A stretch of DNA of 41,438 nt. Source: Prochlorococcus sp. AG-315-B03. Its GTDB lineage: Bacteria; Cyanobacteriota; Cyanobacteriia; PCC-6307; Cyanobiaceae. Positions 33,171 through 41,438 of this stretch are shown here, piece after piece; within the stretch, counting starts at the first letter, position 1; each line of letters begins with the position of its first letter. The notes beneath the pieces are model-generated. The model made no database searches. It saw only the letters and a list, made by a program, of their open reading frames with translations, and had not been told where the DNA came from. The position numbers were made by a program, and so were the translations under genes. Location: positions 1 to 41,438 of the forward strand of contig QBWA01000008.1 in assembly GCA_003283745.1 (NCBI GenBank). The letters run 5' to 3'.

Positions 33171-33629
33171 TTAAGAAGGATTATGCAGAGAAAGATTTTT
33201 AGCTTGGGCTTTCATTTTTAGGAAAATGTTTAGAAATCCATTTGCTCTTGATGGAGTTAAGCTTTTACTGAGACCAGTCATTTCAATAAAATTTTCATTA
33301 ATTGAGAGTACTTCAATAGGAGTTAGATCGTTTAGTCCTTTTATAAGTAAGGCAAGTAATCCTTTTGTTATTAAGGCATCTGAATAACCTTTCCATTGAA
33401 TCTTTCCATTTGCAAGAGTTCCAAGAACATATACCTCAGAGATACAGCCTTTCACTTTTGTAGTTTCTAGATGAAGCTCTTTGGATAAAATTGGGAGGCT
33501 TTTGGCTAGCCAAAGAACATATTCGTAACGCCTTTTTAGATTTGAAGTTGATTGAAGCCGCTCTATAAGATTGTCTAACGACTTGCTTCCATAAGTATCT
33601 ATTAAAGAATTAGCTTTGATTTGAGCCAT
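33171..33629 (-). CDS. sufE: SufE-like cysteine desulfurase sulfur acceptor
   Basis: Accepts persulfide sulfur from cysteine desulfurase SufS and stimulates it for Fe-S cluster assembly. 152 residues with the acceptor Cys62 in VKGCISEVYVLG, followed by KIQWKGYSDALITKGLLALL and the C-terminal GLSKSLTPSRANGFLNIF, all diagnostic. It sits between the folate ligase gene (30-bp gap) and hom on the minus strand. Confidence 0.94.
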   Translation of the reverse strand: MAQIKANSLIDTYGSKSLDNLIERLQSTSNLKRRYEYVLWLAKSLPILSKELHLETTKVKGCISEVYVLGTLANGKIQWKGYSDALITKGLLALLIKGLNDLTPIEVLSINENFIEMTGLSKSLTPSRANGFLNIFLKMKAQAKNLSLHNPS

Positions 33630-33659
33630 CTGAACTTGATAGTTTTTCTATCTTATCGC

Positions 33660-34256
33660 TTAACTAAGTTGTTTAGTTTGTTTGATTTTATGGAGTCCGT
33701 TTTCATTGATCCAACCGTTAAAAGGAATATCCCATGGATCACGAGGTAAGGGACTTTCAGATACACAGTTATCGCTAATGATAACAAAAGAAGGAATGGA
33801 CCTCCATGATTTGTTTTGTCGAAGACGATCAAAATATCCGCCTCCATATCCTAATCGGTACCCTTCTTGATCAATTGCTAATGCTGGCACAAGTAAAATT
33901 GATAGATCATTATGACTTAGAATGTTCTCTTTAAGTGGAGAAGGGATATTATTTGAGTCAGAAATAAGATTCTTTTCAGACCAATGATGATATGTTATTG
34001 ATCCATTATTTGAGCTCGCTGGTAAAGCTAATTTCTGATTTGTTTTTTCTTTTAAGAACCTAATATCAAATTCACCTTTTAAAGGCCAATAGATACCTAG
34101 ATACTTATTTGTGCTTTTATTTTCTGATAATAGTTCCATTAAGGCATTATTAATACTTATTTTTATTTTTTCTTGAATTATCAAAGGGATTGATTGGCGA
34201 ATCAAATTATATTCTTTCCTTTTAATTTCTTTTTTTAATTTGATTTCATTGAACAT
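33660..34256 (-). CDS. 5-formyltetrahydrofolate cyclo-ligase
   Basis: Converts 5-formyl-THF to 5,10-methenyl-THF with ATP, returning a storage folate to the one-carbon pool. 198 residues; a basic N-terminus (KKEIKRKEYNLIRQ), IYWPLKGEFDIRFL in the middle and the family signature VPALAIDQEGYRLGYGGGYF-DR near residues 123-145. It lies between ruvC (47-bp gap) and sufE, all in the same direction. Confidence 0.93.
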   Translation of the reverse strand: MFNEIKLKKEIKRKEYNLIRQSIPLIIQEKIKISINNALMELLSENKSTNKYLGIYWPLKGEFDIRFLKEKTNQKLALPASSNNGSITYHHWSEKNLISDSNNIPSPLKENILSHNDLSILLVPALAIDQEGYRLGYGGGYFDRLRQNKSWRSIPSFVIISDNCVSESPLPRDPWDIPFNGWINENGLHKIKQTKQLS

Positions 34257-34303
34257 TATGATGAAACTTACAAAGAAATTGTTTTCTTTGATTATACCTT
34301 TAG

Positions 34304-34768
34304 CTATTTAAGAAAAATCCCTGTTAATGCAATCGCTAGTGCATCTGCAGCATCATCAGGTTTTGGTGGTGATGCTAAATTTAGTTCGTACATAACTGAC
34401 TTTAAAACTTCATTTTTACTCGAATGTCCATAGCCTGTTACGGCAAGCTTGATCTGCATTGGCGGAAATTCTAATATTGAAAGATTATATTTTGCTAAAG
34501 TCATAATGATTACCCCCCGAGCTTGAACAACACTTATTGTCGAGCTTGAACGATAGAAAAAAAACTTCTCTACAGAAGCTATTTCGGGATTCCATTTGCT
34601 TACTATTGAACTCAGATCTTTAGAAATTTCTAAAAGTCTTTCTTCTTCTTTTTGCGTTGATTTTGTTTCTATAATCCCACAATCTAGGAGAACTTTATTA
34701 CCTTTTATCTCATCAATTATTCCATAGCCTACTCTTGCAAGTCCTGGATCGATTCCTATTATTCTCAC
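34304..34768 (-). CDS. ruvC: Holliday junction resolvase RuvC
   Basis: Endonuclease that cuts Holliday junctions together with RuvAB. 154 residues, with the acidic active site intact: Asp7 in [12 protein letters not shown], Glu67 in ASVEKFFF, and the C-terminal cluster in [14 protein letters not shown] (Asp138/139, Asp142). [14 protein letters not shown] and [11 protein letters not shown] also match. Its start codon abuts the chlI stop codon, so the two are translated from one message. Confidence 0.97.
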   Translation of the reverse strand: MRIIGIDPGLARVGYGIIDEIKGNKVLLDCGIIETKSTQKEEERLLEISKDLSSIVSKWNPEIASVEKFFFYRSSSTISVVQARGVIIMTLAKYNLSILEFPPMQIKLAVTGYGHSSKNEVLKSVMYELNLASPPKPDDAADALAIALTGIFLK

Positions 34769-35857
34769 TTAACTTGAGGCGGCTAGTTCAAATTTAGTTA
34801 AATCAGTAGTTTCGCTTTTTTCGAAAATTTTACAAAAAGCTTTTATCACCCGATCACCAGAATCGACTTGTTCCAGTGGATCTTTACGTAGCCTATGTCT
34901 TAAAGCTGTTGAAATAACACGAGCAATATCTCCTTCCGAGACCTCTTTTCTTCCTTCAAATGCTGCAAGAGCTCTTGCAGACCTATTCGTCACAATATCT
35001 CCTCTTAATCCATCAACATCTAGTTCACCGCAAACCGCAGATATTCTTAGTCTTAGATCTTCGTCGATGCTGACATCATTAAGTAAATTCTGAGCATTAA
35101 TTACTCTTGTTTGAAGGGAATTCTGATTTTCTTTTACAGAATCGCTAAAAGTTTCAGGATCATTATCAAAAGCTGTTCGTTGATCAACAACTTGTACGCG
35201 AAGTTTTGCTTCCCTTACTGTCCTGACTTCAACGCTCATGCCAAAACGGTCAAGTAATTGCGGCCTCAATTCTCCTTCTTCGGGATTTCCGGATCCAATT
35301 AATACAAATCTTGCAGGATGCCTAACTGAAATACCTTCACGTTCAACTGTATTCCAGCCTGAAGCTGCTGAGTCTAGAAGAACATCAACGAGATGATCAT
35401 CGAGTAGGTTAACTTCATCAACATAAAGTAATCCGCGATTAGCTTTTGCTAATAGACCTGGTTCAAAAGCACGAACTCCTTCACTTAGAGCCTTTTCAAT
35501 ATCGATAGTTCCACAAAGTCTGTCTTCTGTTGCCCCTAAAGGGAGGTCAATCATTGGAACTTGCTTTTCCGTTTTTGCTATGTCAGCACCGACTTCTAAT
35601 TTTTCTCTAACTTCATTGCTTTGAAGATCAGGATCATCTAGTGAACTGTTATAGGGGTCACCCTCTACAACTTCAATAGCAGGAAGGAGATCTGCAAGTG
35701 CACGTATTGTGGTGGATTTACCCGTGCCTCGATCTCCCATGATCATTACCCCTCCAATTCTTGGGTCTATCACGTTGAGAAGAAGAGCCAATTTCATCTC
35801 TTCTTGGCCAATCACTGCAGTGAATGGAAAAACTCTGCGTTTTCTAATTGAACTCAC
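34769..35857 (-). CDS. chlI: Magnesium chelatase subunit I
   Basis: AAA+ ATPase that with ChlD and ChlH inserts Mg2+ into protoporphyrin IX, the first committed step of chlorophyll synthesis. 362 residues: [20 protein letters not shown], Walker [10 protein letters not shown] (41-49), [20 protein letters not shown], Walker [21 protein letters not shown] and the sensor [24 protein letters not shown]. All are intact and the length is normal. It leads a compact minus-strand run with ruvC. Confidence 0.98.
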   Translation of the reverse strand: MSSIRKRRVFPFTAVIGQEEMKLALLLNVIDPRIGGVMIMGDRGTGKSTTIRALADLLPAIEVVEGDPYNSSLDDPDLQSNEVREKLEVGADIAKTEKQVPMIDLPLGATEDRLCGTIDIEKALSEGVRAFEPGLLAKANRGLLYVDEVNLLDDHLVDVLLDSAASGWNTVEREGISVRHPARFVLIGSGNPEEGELRPQLLDRFGMSVEVRTVREAKLRVQVVDQRTAFDNDPETFSDSVKENQNSLQTRVINAQNLLNDVSIDEDLRLRISAVCGELDVDGLRGDIVTNRSARALAAFEGRKEVSEGDIARVISTALRHRLRKDPLEQVDSGDRVIKAFCKIFEKSETTDLTKFELAASS

Positions 35858-35960
35858 TTTCTTATTTCTGATGAGTTGATTGTTTCATAGGTAGGTCTCT
35901 TTAGATTGCTAATTTTCAAAAAACTAGATAATGAAAAGCTGATTTTCCTTTTTAAGCGTT

Positions 35961-37022
35961 TTATTCTTCTTTGAAAAAGGGAATTAATTCTGCTGATAGG
36001 TTTCTTATTAGTTCAGGAGAACGAGGATCATTAAATGGACCTTTAACAATGAAACTTGCAATTGCACTTGAATTGTAAGGTGTTTGAATTAGGCCAGTAT
36101 CAGAGTAAGAGATTCCAATATCGCCAGTTTTATTATAAATAATATAACCTTCTATTGAAAGTCTGTAATCAATTTCATCTGTATCTTTCCCTAGACCTTT
36201 TAGTATTCCCTTTGGAATTAGGCTGTTTGTTTGAGATGTGCTCATTATCTCTCTAAAAATATCCCTGGATCTACCATTTAGAAAGTAACCTGTATCCACT
36301 AAGGCCATTGCGAGCGATAAATCTTTTGTTGTTATGAGGTTTGTACCTTCTAAATCAGGTAGGTAATTATTTACTTTTGTGTTTTTTAGCCCTAACTTTT
36401 TCATACGACTATTAAGTAATTCAATCCCACCAATCCTTTTTATTAATAAATTAGTAGCAGTGTTATCGCTTACCCTAATCATTTCAGAGGCCACTTCAAA
36501 TATAGGGAATTTCTTCCCAATATTTTCATAGGCCATCCATCCAGATCCACTTGCTATAACTTCTTGAGTAAGTGTTAATTCTTCATTCCATAAAACTTCT
36601 CCACTATCAAGCATTGAAAGTAAAACAATAAGAATAGGAACCTTAATACTGCTTGCTGCAGGTAATAAAGTCTCAGAATTTATCTCTGCATACTCATTTT
36701 TATCTGTGAAGAGAATAAAAGCACTTGCTTCTAAATCAGGATTGTCTTTGATAATTTCTTTCCATTTTAATATTAATGGTTCTAATCTTTTAACGTCTGC
36801 ATTTCTGCTATTAGAATTCTCTAATAGTCCTAACAGGTAATTATTACTATTTTTAATTCTCTTATTAAAGAATTTTTTAGGGTTACTTTTTGTGTTTAAC
36901 TTTTGATCGGTTTGATACCTATAAAAAATAGGTCCCATTATACTTAGGAATGAACCAAGAGTAACTGATAATCCTATACTCATTAATAATGTATTAATTG
37001 TTATTTTAAGATATTTTCTCAA
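35961..37022 (-). CDS. Class A beta-lactamase-like serine hydrolase, membrane anchored
   Basis: 353 residues with an N-terminal membrane anchor or signal (ITINTLLMSIGLSVTLGSFL) followed by the beta-lactamase/transpeptidase-like fold. The three active-site elements are present: SxxK as PAASSIKVPI (Ser124, Lys127), SDN in RVSDNTATN (185-187) and KTG in YNKTGDIG. Proteins of this type are ubiquitous in marine picocyanobacteria and need not confer drug resistance; a peptidoglycan-related role is as likely. A linker rich in Lys and Asn precedes the domain. It lies just downstream of the RNA methyltransferase gene (40-bp gap). Confidence 0.85.
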   Translation of the reverse strand: MRKYLKITINTLLMSIGLSVTLGSFLSIMGPIFYRYQTDQKLNTKSNPKKFFNKRIKNSNNYLLGLLENSNSRNADVKRLEPLILKWKEIIKDNPDLEASAFILFTDKNEYAEINSETLLPAASSIKVPILIVLLSMLDSGEVLWNEELTLTQEVIASGSGWMAYENIGKKFPIFEVASEMIRVSDNTATNLLIKRIGGIELLNSRMKKLGLKNTKVNNYLPDLEGTNLITTKDLSLAMALVDTGYFLNGRSRDIFREIMSTSQTNSLIPKGILKGLGKDTDEIDYRLSIEGYIIYNKTGDIGISYSDTGLIQTPYNSSAIASFIVKGPFNDPRSPELIRNLSAELIPFFKEE

Positions 37023-37062
37023 TCTTTTGCCTCAATAGTATAGTGATTTTAGTTTGAAGATT

Positions 37063-37809
37063 TCAATTGATTTGATTGTTCTTGTTTTTAATAGCCCATT
37101 TGGCTTGTTGAACTATCCCTCTTATTAAAGCAACTTCTTCATCTCTAATCTCTGCTCTTTGAAGTAATTTTTTTATTTTTGACATTCTTGCTTTGGAGGT
37201 GTGACTCATTAGAAAACCTATATCCAGGAGAAAGCGTCCTAAATCATTGAGGCAATCTTCTAGTTGAATTATATTTGCTGGATTATTTTGGGACTTATAT
37301 TTTTCAAATGAATTGAAATTATTTAATTCATTTAATTGATGGAGAATAATGGCTACCGCATGAGAAAGATTTAGAGATGGGTATTTATGATTTGTATCTA
37401 GGCTGATTACTTTATGAGCTTTTAGAAGTTCTTCATTAGATAGACCGTGATCTTCTCTGCCAAAAATCAAAGCTATTGTTTCTTTCTTCCTTGATCTGGT
37501 TGCCCATTTCAAGGCTTTTTTATTTGGTAATAGTGGAATATCTCCATGTTCTTTTCTCCCACAAGTAGCAATTATTCTTGAGCAATCAGATAGAGCATCT
37601 GATAACTGATCATATACTTTTGCTTCTTCTAGAAATCTTTTTCCTTTAACAGCCATTCTTTTTGCTTCACTGTCTAAATGGTTGCATTTAGGTGAAGCTA
37701 GTCTTAACTCATCAACCCCAAAATTTTCACAGAGTCTTGCAATACTTCCTACATTTAATGTCCCAGCAGGTTCAACAAGTATAACTTTTACAATATTATT
37801 AGTTTCCAC
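37063..37809 (-). CDS. TrmH/SpoU-family (SPOUT) RNA 2'-O-methyltransferase, TrmJ-like
   Basis: Transfers methyl from SAM to a ribose 2'-OH of tRNA or rRNA. 248 residues with the three SPOUT motifs: VEPAGTLNVGSIARLCENFG (motif 1, Asn and Arg), ALIFGREDHGLSNEEL (motif 2) and SLNLSHAVAIILHQL (motif 3). The extra C-terminal helical part (SKARMSKIKKLLQRAEIRDE) is as in TrmJ/LasT-type members, which methylate tRNA position 32; that specificity is inferred only. It starts 3 bp after the cytochrome gene's stop codon. Confidence 0.9.
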   Translation of the reverse strand: METNNIVKVILVEPAGTLNVGSIARLCENFGVDELRLASPKCNHLDSEAKRMAVKGKRFLEEAKVYDQLSDALSDCSRIIATCGRKEHGDIPLLPNKKALKWATRSRKKETIALIFGREDHGLSNEELLKAHKVISLDTNHKYPSLNLSHAVAIILHQLNELNNFNSFEKYKSQNNPANIIQLEDCLNDLGRFLLDIGFLMSHTSKARMSKIKKLLQRAEIRDEEVALIRGIVQQAKWAIKNKNNQIN

Positions 37810-37812
37810 TAT

Positions 37813-38202
37813 TTATTCTAAAGAGTGCATATATGACAATAAGTCAGCCATAGATTGGGCCTCTATTTCAAAGCTTGGCATGGGAGGGGTCCGACCTTTA
37901 ATTATTTGATTAATGATTTTTTTATCATTTAACTTATCAGTAACATCATTCAGATCAGGTCCAACAAGGCCTTGAGCAGTAATTCCATGACAACCTACAC
38001 AATTGATTTTAAATAATTTGCTTCCTGATGTTTTTTCACCTTGGATAGCTAAAGTTTCAGATATAAATGGATCTGTTTTAAAGTTTCCTATTATCCAAAT
38101 TAAGAATAAAAAGGCAAAAATAGTTGTACTTACTAAAACTGTTCTCCAAGTATTGATCTTCTTATCAATGCTTATTAATGCTTTTGATGACGGGTTGCTC
38201 AC
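37813..38202 (-). CDS. cytM: Cytochrome c, CytM type
   Basis: Small membrane-anchored c-type cytochrome. The start is GTG 38202 (MSNPSSKALI), backed by a ribosome site (aagagg, six bases upstream); the longer ATG frame from 38256 runs up against petG. The 129 residues have one helix (VSTTIFAFLFLIWIIG, ~24-40), heme motif CVGCH (68-72) and the distal Met in PPMPSF (Met108). In cyanobacteria CytM affects respiratory and photosynthetic electron flow, especially under stress or darkness. It is divergent from petG with 54 bp shared promoter space. Confidence 0.9.
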   Translation of the reverse strand: MSNPSSKALISIDKKINTWRTVLVSTTIFAFLFLIWIIGNFKTDPFISETLAIQGEKTSGSKLFKINCVGCHGITAQGLVGPDLNDVTDKLNDKKIINQIIKGRTPPMPSFEIEAQSMADLLSYMHSLE

Positions 38203-38256
38203 GAAAACCTCTTCGGCATGAAATAATTGTAGAAATACTTTCTTAAAAGCTAGCAA

Positions 38257-38376
38257 ATGATTGAGCCCCTTCTATGCGGGATTGTTCTTGGACTAGTTCC
38301 TATAACAATATTAGGTTTATTTATTAGTGCATGGAATCAGTATCGTCGAAGTAGCGCAATGCCAGATTGGGAGTAA
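38257..38376 (+). CDS. petG: Cytochrome b6f complex subunit 5 (PetG)
   Basis: A 39-residue single-helix subunit required for assembly and stability of the cytochrome b6f complex in thylakoids. The sequence is unmistakable: [20 protein letters not shown], then [19 protein letters not shown]. It is the only plus-strand gene in the last 12 kb, read divergently from cytM. Its last 53 bases overlap the 3' end of rsmD on the other strand, so the two transcripts are complementary at their ends. Confidence 0.96.
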   Translation: MIEPLLCGIVLGLVPITILGLFISAWNQYRRSSAMPDWE

Positions 38377-38959
38377 GAAAGATAAGAGTGGTATTTCCAT
38401 AAACCTTTTTTTTATTTATTATCCATTTATTATTTATAGGTATAATTGCCTTTGACGAGCATTCGCAAATCAAAGTCGAAGTAGGTTTAATCCACTTCTG
38501 AACTTGTAGGATCTCTAAACAATCTTTATATATAGATGATTCATATGGCGGGTCTAGAAAAATAAAATCAAATCGATTATCATTTTCAGGGAAATCTCTT
38601 ATAAATTTAATTGAGTAGTTTTTAGGTCCTTTTTTAAGAAATGAAATTACGTCTTTGCAGATGACCTCTAACTGAATTGGATCATAAATTTGTTTTGAAA
38701 TATCAGTAAGGTTTGATCTACATATTAGGGCTGTTTTTTTCTGATGTTCGACAGCTAGAACTCTTTCTACTCCTTGGAGCATGGCCTCGCAGGCCATTAC
38801 TCCGCTTCCACTGCATAGGTCTAACCAACTAGCCCCTTGAAGAGACTTGCCAAGAATGTTTATGAGTGCCTCTCTTACTCTTGATGTCGTAGGCCTTGTT
38901 TTGCTATCTAAGGGGCTTCGAATTCTTTTGCCAGATATAAGCTTGAGATTTCCTTTCAA
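38324..38959 (-). CDS. rsmD: 16S rRNA (guanine966-N2)-methyltransferase RsmD
   Basis: 211 residues. The RsmD N-terminus [20 protein letters not shown] then [12 protein letters not shown] is diagnostic, followed by the SAM site [19 protein letters not shown] and the catalytic [13 protein letters not shown]. It methylates G966 of 16S rRNA in the small subunit. The stop is inside petG (convergent overlap of 53 bp), and its start follows hisH by 1 bp. Confidence 0.95.
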   Translation of the reverse strand: MKGNLKLISGKRIRSPLDSKTRPTTSRVREALINILGKSLQGASWLDLCSGSGVMACEAMLQGVERVLAVEHQKKTALICRSNLTDISKQIYDPIQLEVICKDVISFLKKGPKNYSIKFIRDFPENDNRFDFIFLDPPYESSIYKDCLEILQVQKWIKPTSTLICECSSKAIIPINNKWIINKKKVYGNTTLIFLTPNLALRYFDDTDSMH

Positions 38960-38960
38960 T

Positions 38961-39590
38961 TTAATAATTACAATCTTTTAGCCATTTAATCCAACGATAA
39001 AGAAGCCTTTGTCCTGCATTCCCTGATTTTTCAGGATGAAATTGACATGCACCTGAATTATTGTGCCAAACAATCGCCGTTACATCGCTATTACCAAACT
39101 TTGCAGTGGCTATCAAATTTTTGTTTTCTAATGGAGAGGCTGCGTATGAATGAACGAAATACATCCATTTTGAATCAATATCATCTTTCAGAAGAGGACA
39201 TTCATTAATCTTTGATATGGGAGACCAACCCATATGAGGAATTCTTTCACCTGGTTCTTGAGGAAGTCGATTAATATTTCCTTTTATTAGTCCTAAACCT
39301 GCTGATTTTCCTTCATCACTACTTTCAAATAAAAGCTGTAAACCTAAGCAGATGCCTAAAAGTGGTTTTCCATTATTTACCCAATTTTTAATATGCGGAA
39401 TAAGATCAGTTTTCTCTAAATTAACCATTGCAGGATCAAAAGCTCCAACACCAGGGAGAATCAATGCATCACATCCTTTTAATTCATTTAAATTACTAAC
39501 AATATCAATAGGTTGGTTTAACCTTTTAAAGGCTTGTTGGACTGAATAAAGATTGCCCATTCCATAATCTATTAAACCAATTTTTGACAA
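38961..39590 (-). CDS. hisH: Imidazole glycerol phosphate synthase, glutaminase subunit HisH
   Basis: Supplies ammonia from glutamine to HisF in histidine synthesis. 209 residues of a class I glutamine amidotransferase: IDYGMGNLYSVQQAF, PGVGAFDPAM (oxyanion strand), the nucleophile Cys81 in GICLGLQLLFESS, and the His/Glu pair in CQFHPEKSG. HMGWSPISK and YFVHSYAA are HisH-specific. It is followed immediately by rsmD. Confidence 0.97.
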   Translation of the reverse strand: MSKIGLIDYGMGNLYSVQQAFKRLNQPIDIVSNLNELKGCDALILPGVGAFDPAMVNLEKTDLIPHIKNWVNNGKPLLGICLGLQLLFESSDEGKSAGLGLIKGNINRLPQEPGERIPHMGWSPISKINECPLLKDDIDSKWMYFVHSYAASPLENKNLIATAKFGNSDVTAIVWHNNSGACQFHPEKSGNAGQRLLYRWIKWLKDCNY

Positions 39591-39654
39591 GGGATAACTA
39601 TACCTCGGGATTTATAAAGAAATTTTCGAAATCAAAATTCATAGATTTTATGCT

Positions 39655-39978
39655 CTATAGATGTTTTGAAATTGTGCCCGAAAGAGTTGCTTTAGGCACT
39701 GCACCTACAACAGTATCAACTTTTTGCCCTCCTTTAAAGATCATTAACGTAGGAATGCTTCTTATCCCATATTGACTAGCAACATTTGGGTTCTCATCTG
39801 TATTTAATTTGAAAACTTTTATTTTACCTTCAAAATCTTTTGAGATTTCTTCAACAATAGGAGCGACCATTCTGCAAGGTCCGCACCAAGGCGCCCAGAA
39901 ATCTACTAAAACAGGCACGTCGCTCTGGAGGACCTCCTGTTCGAAGGAGGAATCAGTTACGGCAGCAGCTGTTGACAT
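39655..39978 (-). CDS. trxA: Thioredoxin
   Basis: 107-residue thioredoxin with the active site WCGPC (31-35) in [20 protein letters not shown], the buried Asp (VDFW), the cis-Pro in [14 protein letters not shown] and the C-terminal [16 protein letters not shown]. It reduces disulfides in the cytoplasm and links photosynthetic electron flow to enzymes through ferredoxin- or NADPH-thioredoxin reductase. The gene for Yfr1 RNA lies 110 bp upstream on the same strand, as in other marine cyanobacteria. Confidence 0.97.
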   Translation of the reverse strand: MSTAAAVTDSSFEQEVLQSDVPVLVDFWAPWCGPCRMVAPIVEEISKDFEGKIKVFKLNTDENPNVASQYGIRSIPTLMIFKGGQKVDTVVGAVPKATLSGTISKHL

Positions 39979-40087
39979 ACCTTATAAGTCTTAAGAATTT
40001 GATCATAACAATTGTATTTTGCCTGATTACTGATTTGATGCCATTTCTTACATGAAGTTTGAATATTGATAAGTGCCTTTTATTGAG

Positions 40088-40147
40088 AAAAGCCCGAAAA
40101 AATCGGGCATTAGGTTGTGTGAGGAGTGTGAAAGCAAAGGCTCTCAC
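40088..40147 (-). ncRNA. yfr1: Small RNA Yfr1
   Basis: On the minus strand the guaB-trxA gap contains the ultraconserved single-stranded motif ACTCCTCACAC (plus strand 40117-40127). It is preceded by a 7-bp stem (gtgagag / ctttcac, 5' end at 40147) and followed by a terminator hairpin (gcccga / tcgggc) with a T-run ending near 40088. A -10-like tagtat lies 7 nt before the presumed first base. Structure, motif and position all match Yfr1, an abundant cyanobacterial small RNA that base-pairs with outer-membrane protein mRNAs. Confidence 0.93.
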
Positions 40148-40194
40148 TATTGAATACTAGCTCTTGTTCTTAATTGTGAAGTCTTTCAGTATAT

Positions 40195-41358
40195 TTATTT
40201 CCCCATTCCAAGTCGTTGAGCTTTTTGGTAAACCTTTCCTTCTGTTAGTAGCGAGGGGGCTACAACCACTTCTACTCTCTGCATCTCTTTAATATCAAGG
40301 GCACCAAGTGTTCCCATTGAGGTTTTAATTGCTCCGAGTAAATTATGTGTTCCATCATCAAGAACTGCAGGCCCTTGAAGAATACTTTTTAAACTTCCTG
40401 TTGTTCCAACTTTGATTCTCGTTCCTCTTGGAAGTACTGGACTGGGAGTTGCCATACCCCAATGAAATCCTTTACCAGGGGCTTCTTTGGACCTGGCAAT
40501 TGGAGATCCAATCATTACTGCATCAGCTCCACATGCAATACATTTGCATATATCTCCTCCTGTGATAATTCCACCATCACCAATAATTGGAATATATTTA
40601 CCTGTTTCTTTCATGAAATCATTTCTTGCTGCAGCACAATCGGAAATAGCAGTAGCTTGAGGTACTCCTACTCCTAAAACACCTCTAGAAGTACATGCTG
40701 CACCAGGACCTATACCAACCATTACCGCTGAAGCTCCTGCTCTCATAAGATTCAAGGCCACCTCATAAGTAACACAATTTCCAACTGCTACTGGTATACC
40801 GATGTTTTTACAGAGTTCAGAAAGATCTAAATTTTGATTCCCTTCTTTACCAATATGTTCAGTTGATACAACTGTGGCTTGAAGGAAAAATAAATCTGCA
40901 CCTGAGTCTTTTATGACTTCCCTGTACTTAATTGCAGCTAATGGGGTTCCACTTACAGCCGCTATACCTCCTTTTTGACTTATTTCTTGAATTCTTTTTT
41001 TTATTAATTCTTCTTTAATGGGTTGACTATATATTTCTTGCATTAGGTGTACAAAATCTTCTTTTCCCGTTTCAGTTATTTTATCTAGTACAGGCTTTGG
41101 GTTTTCATACCTTGTTTGCACTCCCTCCAGATTTAAAACGCCCAAAGCACCCATCTTTGATAACTCTACTGCCATATTTACGTCGACAACTCCGTCCATA
41201 GCGCTGGCAATAATTGGAATATCCCTTTCAAAACTTCCAATTTTCCAATTCGTTTTTGTAATTTCAGGATCAACTGTTCTATTGCCTGGAACCAATGCTA
41301 TTTCATCGATTCCGTATGCTCTTCGTACAGTTTTGGTGCGGCCTAGTTGAAAATTCAC
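40195..41358 (-). CDS. IMP dehydrogenase/GMP reductase family protein, GuaB3 type
   Basis: A 387-residue TIM-barrel protein of the IMPDH family without the CBS domain insertion. It has the loop with the catalytic Cys (MVGIGPGAACTSRGVLG), the IMP-phosphate-binding IPIIGDGGIITGGDICKCIA and AVMIGSPIARSKEAPGKGFH, and an N-terminal IPIIASAMDGVVD. This shorter form is usual in cyanobacteria and actinobacteria as GuaB3 or 'IMPDH-related'; whether it acts as IMP dehydrogenase or reductase here is not decided by sequence. It stands upstream of Yfr1 and trxA on the minus strand. Confidence 0.9.
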   Translation of the reverse strand: MNFQLGRTKTVRRAYGIDEIALVPGNRTVDPEITKTNWKIGSFERDIPIIASAMDGVVDVNMAVELSKMGALGVLNLEGVQTRYENPKPVLDKITETGKEDFVHLMQEIYSQPIKEELIKKRIQEISQKGGIAAVSGTPLAAIKYREVIKDSGADLFFLQATVVSTEHIGKEGNQNLDLSELCKNIGIPVAVGNCVTYEVALNLMRAGASAVMVGIGPGAACTSRGVLGVGVPQATAISDCAAARNDFMKETGKYIPIIGDGGIITGGDICKCIACGADAVMIGSPIARSKEAPGKGFHWGMATPSPVLPRGTRIKVGTTGSLKSILQGPAVLDDGTHNLLGAIKTSMGTLGALDIKEMQRVEVVVAPSLLTEGKVYQKAQRLGMGK

Positions 41359-41438
41359 ACCTAAATTAAATAAGTTCTCGTCAAACTACTCACTTAAGAG
41401 CCAAATTGAGTAATTGTTGGCAATAGATAATTAACAGT

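Noticed and set aside
35961-37022. Acquired antibiotic-resistance beta-lactamase
   Set aside because: The gene is embedded in core genes with matching composition; such serine hydrolases are common in marine cyanobacteria and the three motifs alone do not show resistance function.
38203-38256. N-terminal extension of the cytochrome cM gene to the ATG at 38256
   Set aside because: The GTG at 38202 has a well-placed ribosome site, and the extension would fill the whole shared promoter space with petG.
39584-40147. Small plus-strand frames over trxA and the guaB-like gene
   Set aside because: They are complements of well-identified minus-strand genes and lack start signals.

Overview
The window looks like a chromosome segment of a low-light-adapted Prochlorococcus. 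The support is very AT-rich DNA, four complete genes for Pcb divinyl-chlorophyll antenna proteins, and a typical marine picocyanobacterial core gene order (chlI-ruvC-folate ligase-sufE-hom; cytM/petG/rsmD/hisH/trxA/Yfr1/guaB-like). The clade assignment is inference; no rRNA gene is present and I saw no tRNA gene.

Region 1 (1-12785) is an accessory surface-glycan or protein-glycosylation island. It opens with the 3' part of a TPR/SPINDLY-type (GT41-like) glycosyltransferase. A minus-strand operon for a dTDP-3-amino-3,6-dideoxyhexose follows (fdtA-like, fdtB-like, rfbA, rfbB). Next come wrecked genes: a methyltransferase with frameshifts, and two copies of one unidentified gene relic flanking a TPR protein. 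Three large TPR proteins follow. One ends in a 2OG-Fe(II)-oxygenase-like domain. Two end in a GT9-like glycosyltransferase domain whose DNA is almost identical in both (one difference seen in about 757 bp). Tandem duplication, gene conversion and decay are all visible here.

Region 2 (12968-20920) holds a PrxQ peroxiredoxin and then the antenna cluster: one ancient, heavily decayed pcb relic, four intact pcb genes, and three small membrane proteins encoded on the opposite strand between them. Two of those small proteins are paralogues. Most pcb genes have a strong terminator, and a shared leader element lies at nearly constant distance from the start codon.

Region 3 (20997-31787) is mixed: a membrane-anchored protein with perfect 90-bp tandem repeats, a MIF-like tautomerase, several small membrane or unknown proteins, a lumenal pentapeptide-repeat protein, a PfkB-type sugar kinase, a DUF2834 protein, an MFS transporter, a secreted alpha/beta hydrolase (DUF1400), and an oligopeptide-type ABC permease with its binding lipoprotein.

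Region 4 (31818-41358) is housekeeping, almost all on the minus strand: homoserine dehydrogenase, SufE, 5-formyl-THF cyclo-ligase, RuvC, ChlI, a class-A beta-lactamase-like serine hydrolase, a SPOUT RNA methyltransferase, cytochrome cM, PetG (39 codons, plus strand), RsmD, HisH, thioredoxin, the small RNA Yfr1 and a GuaB-family protein.
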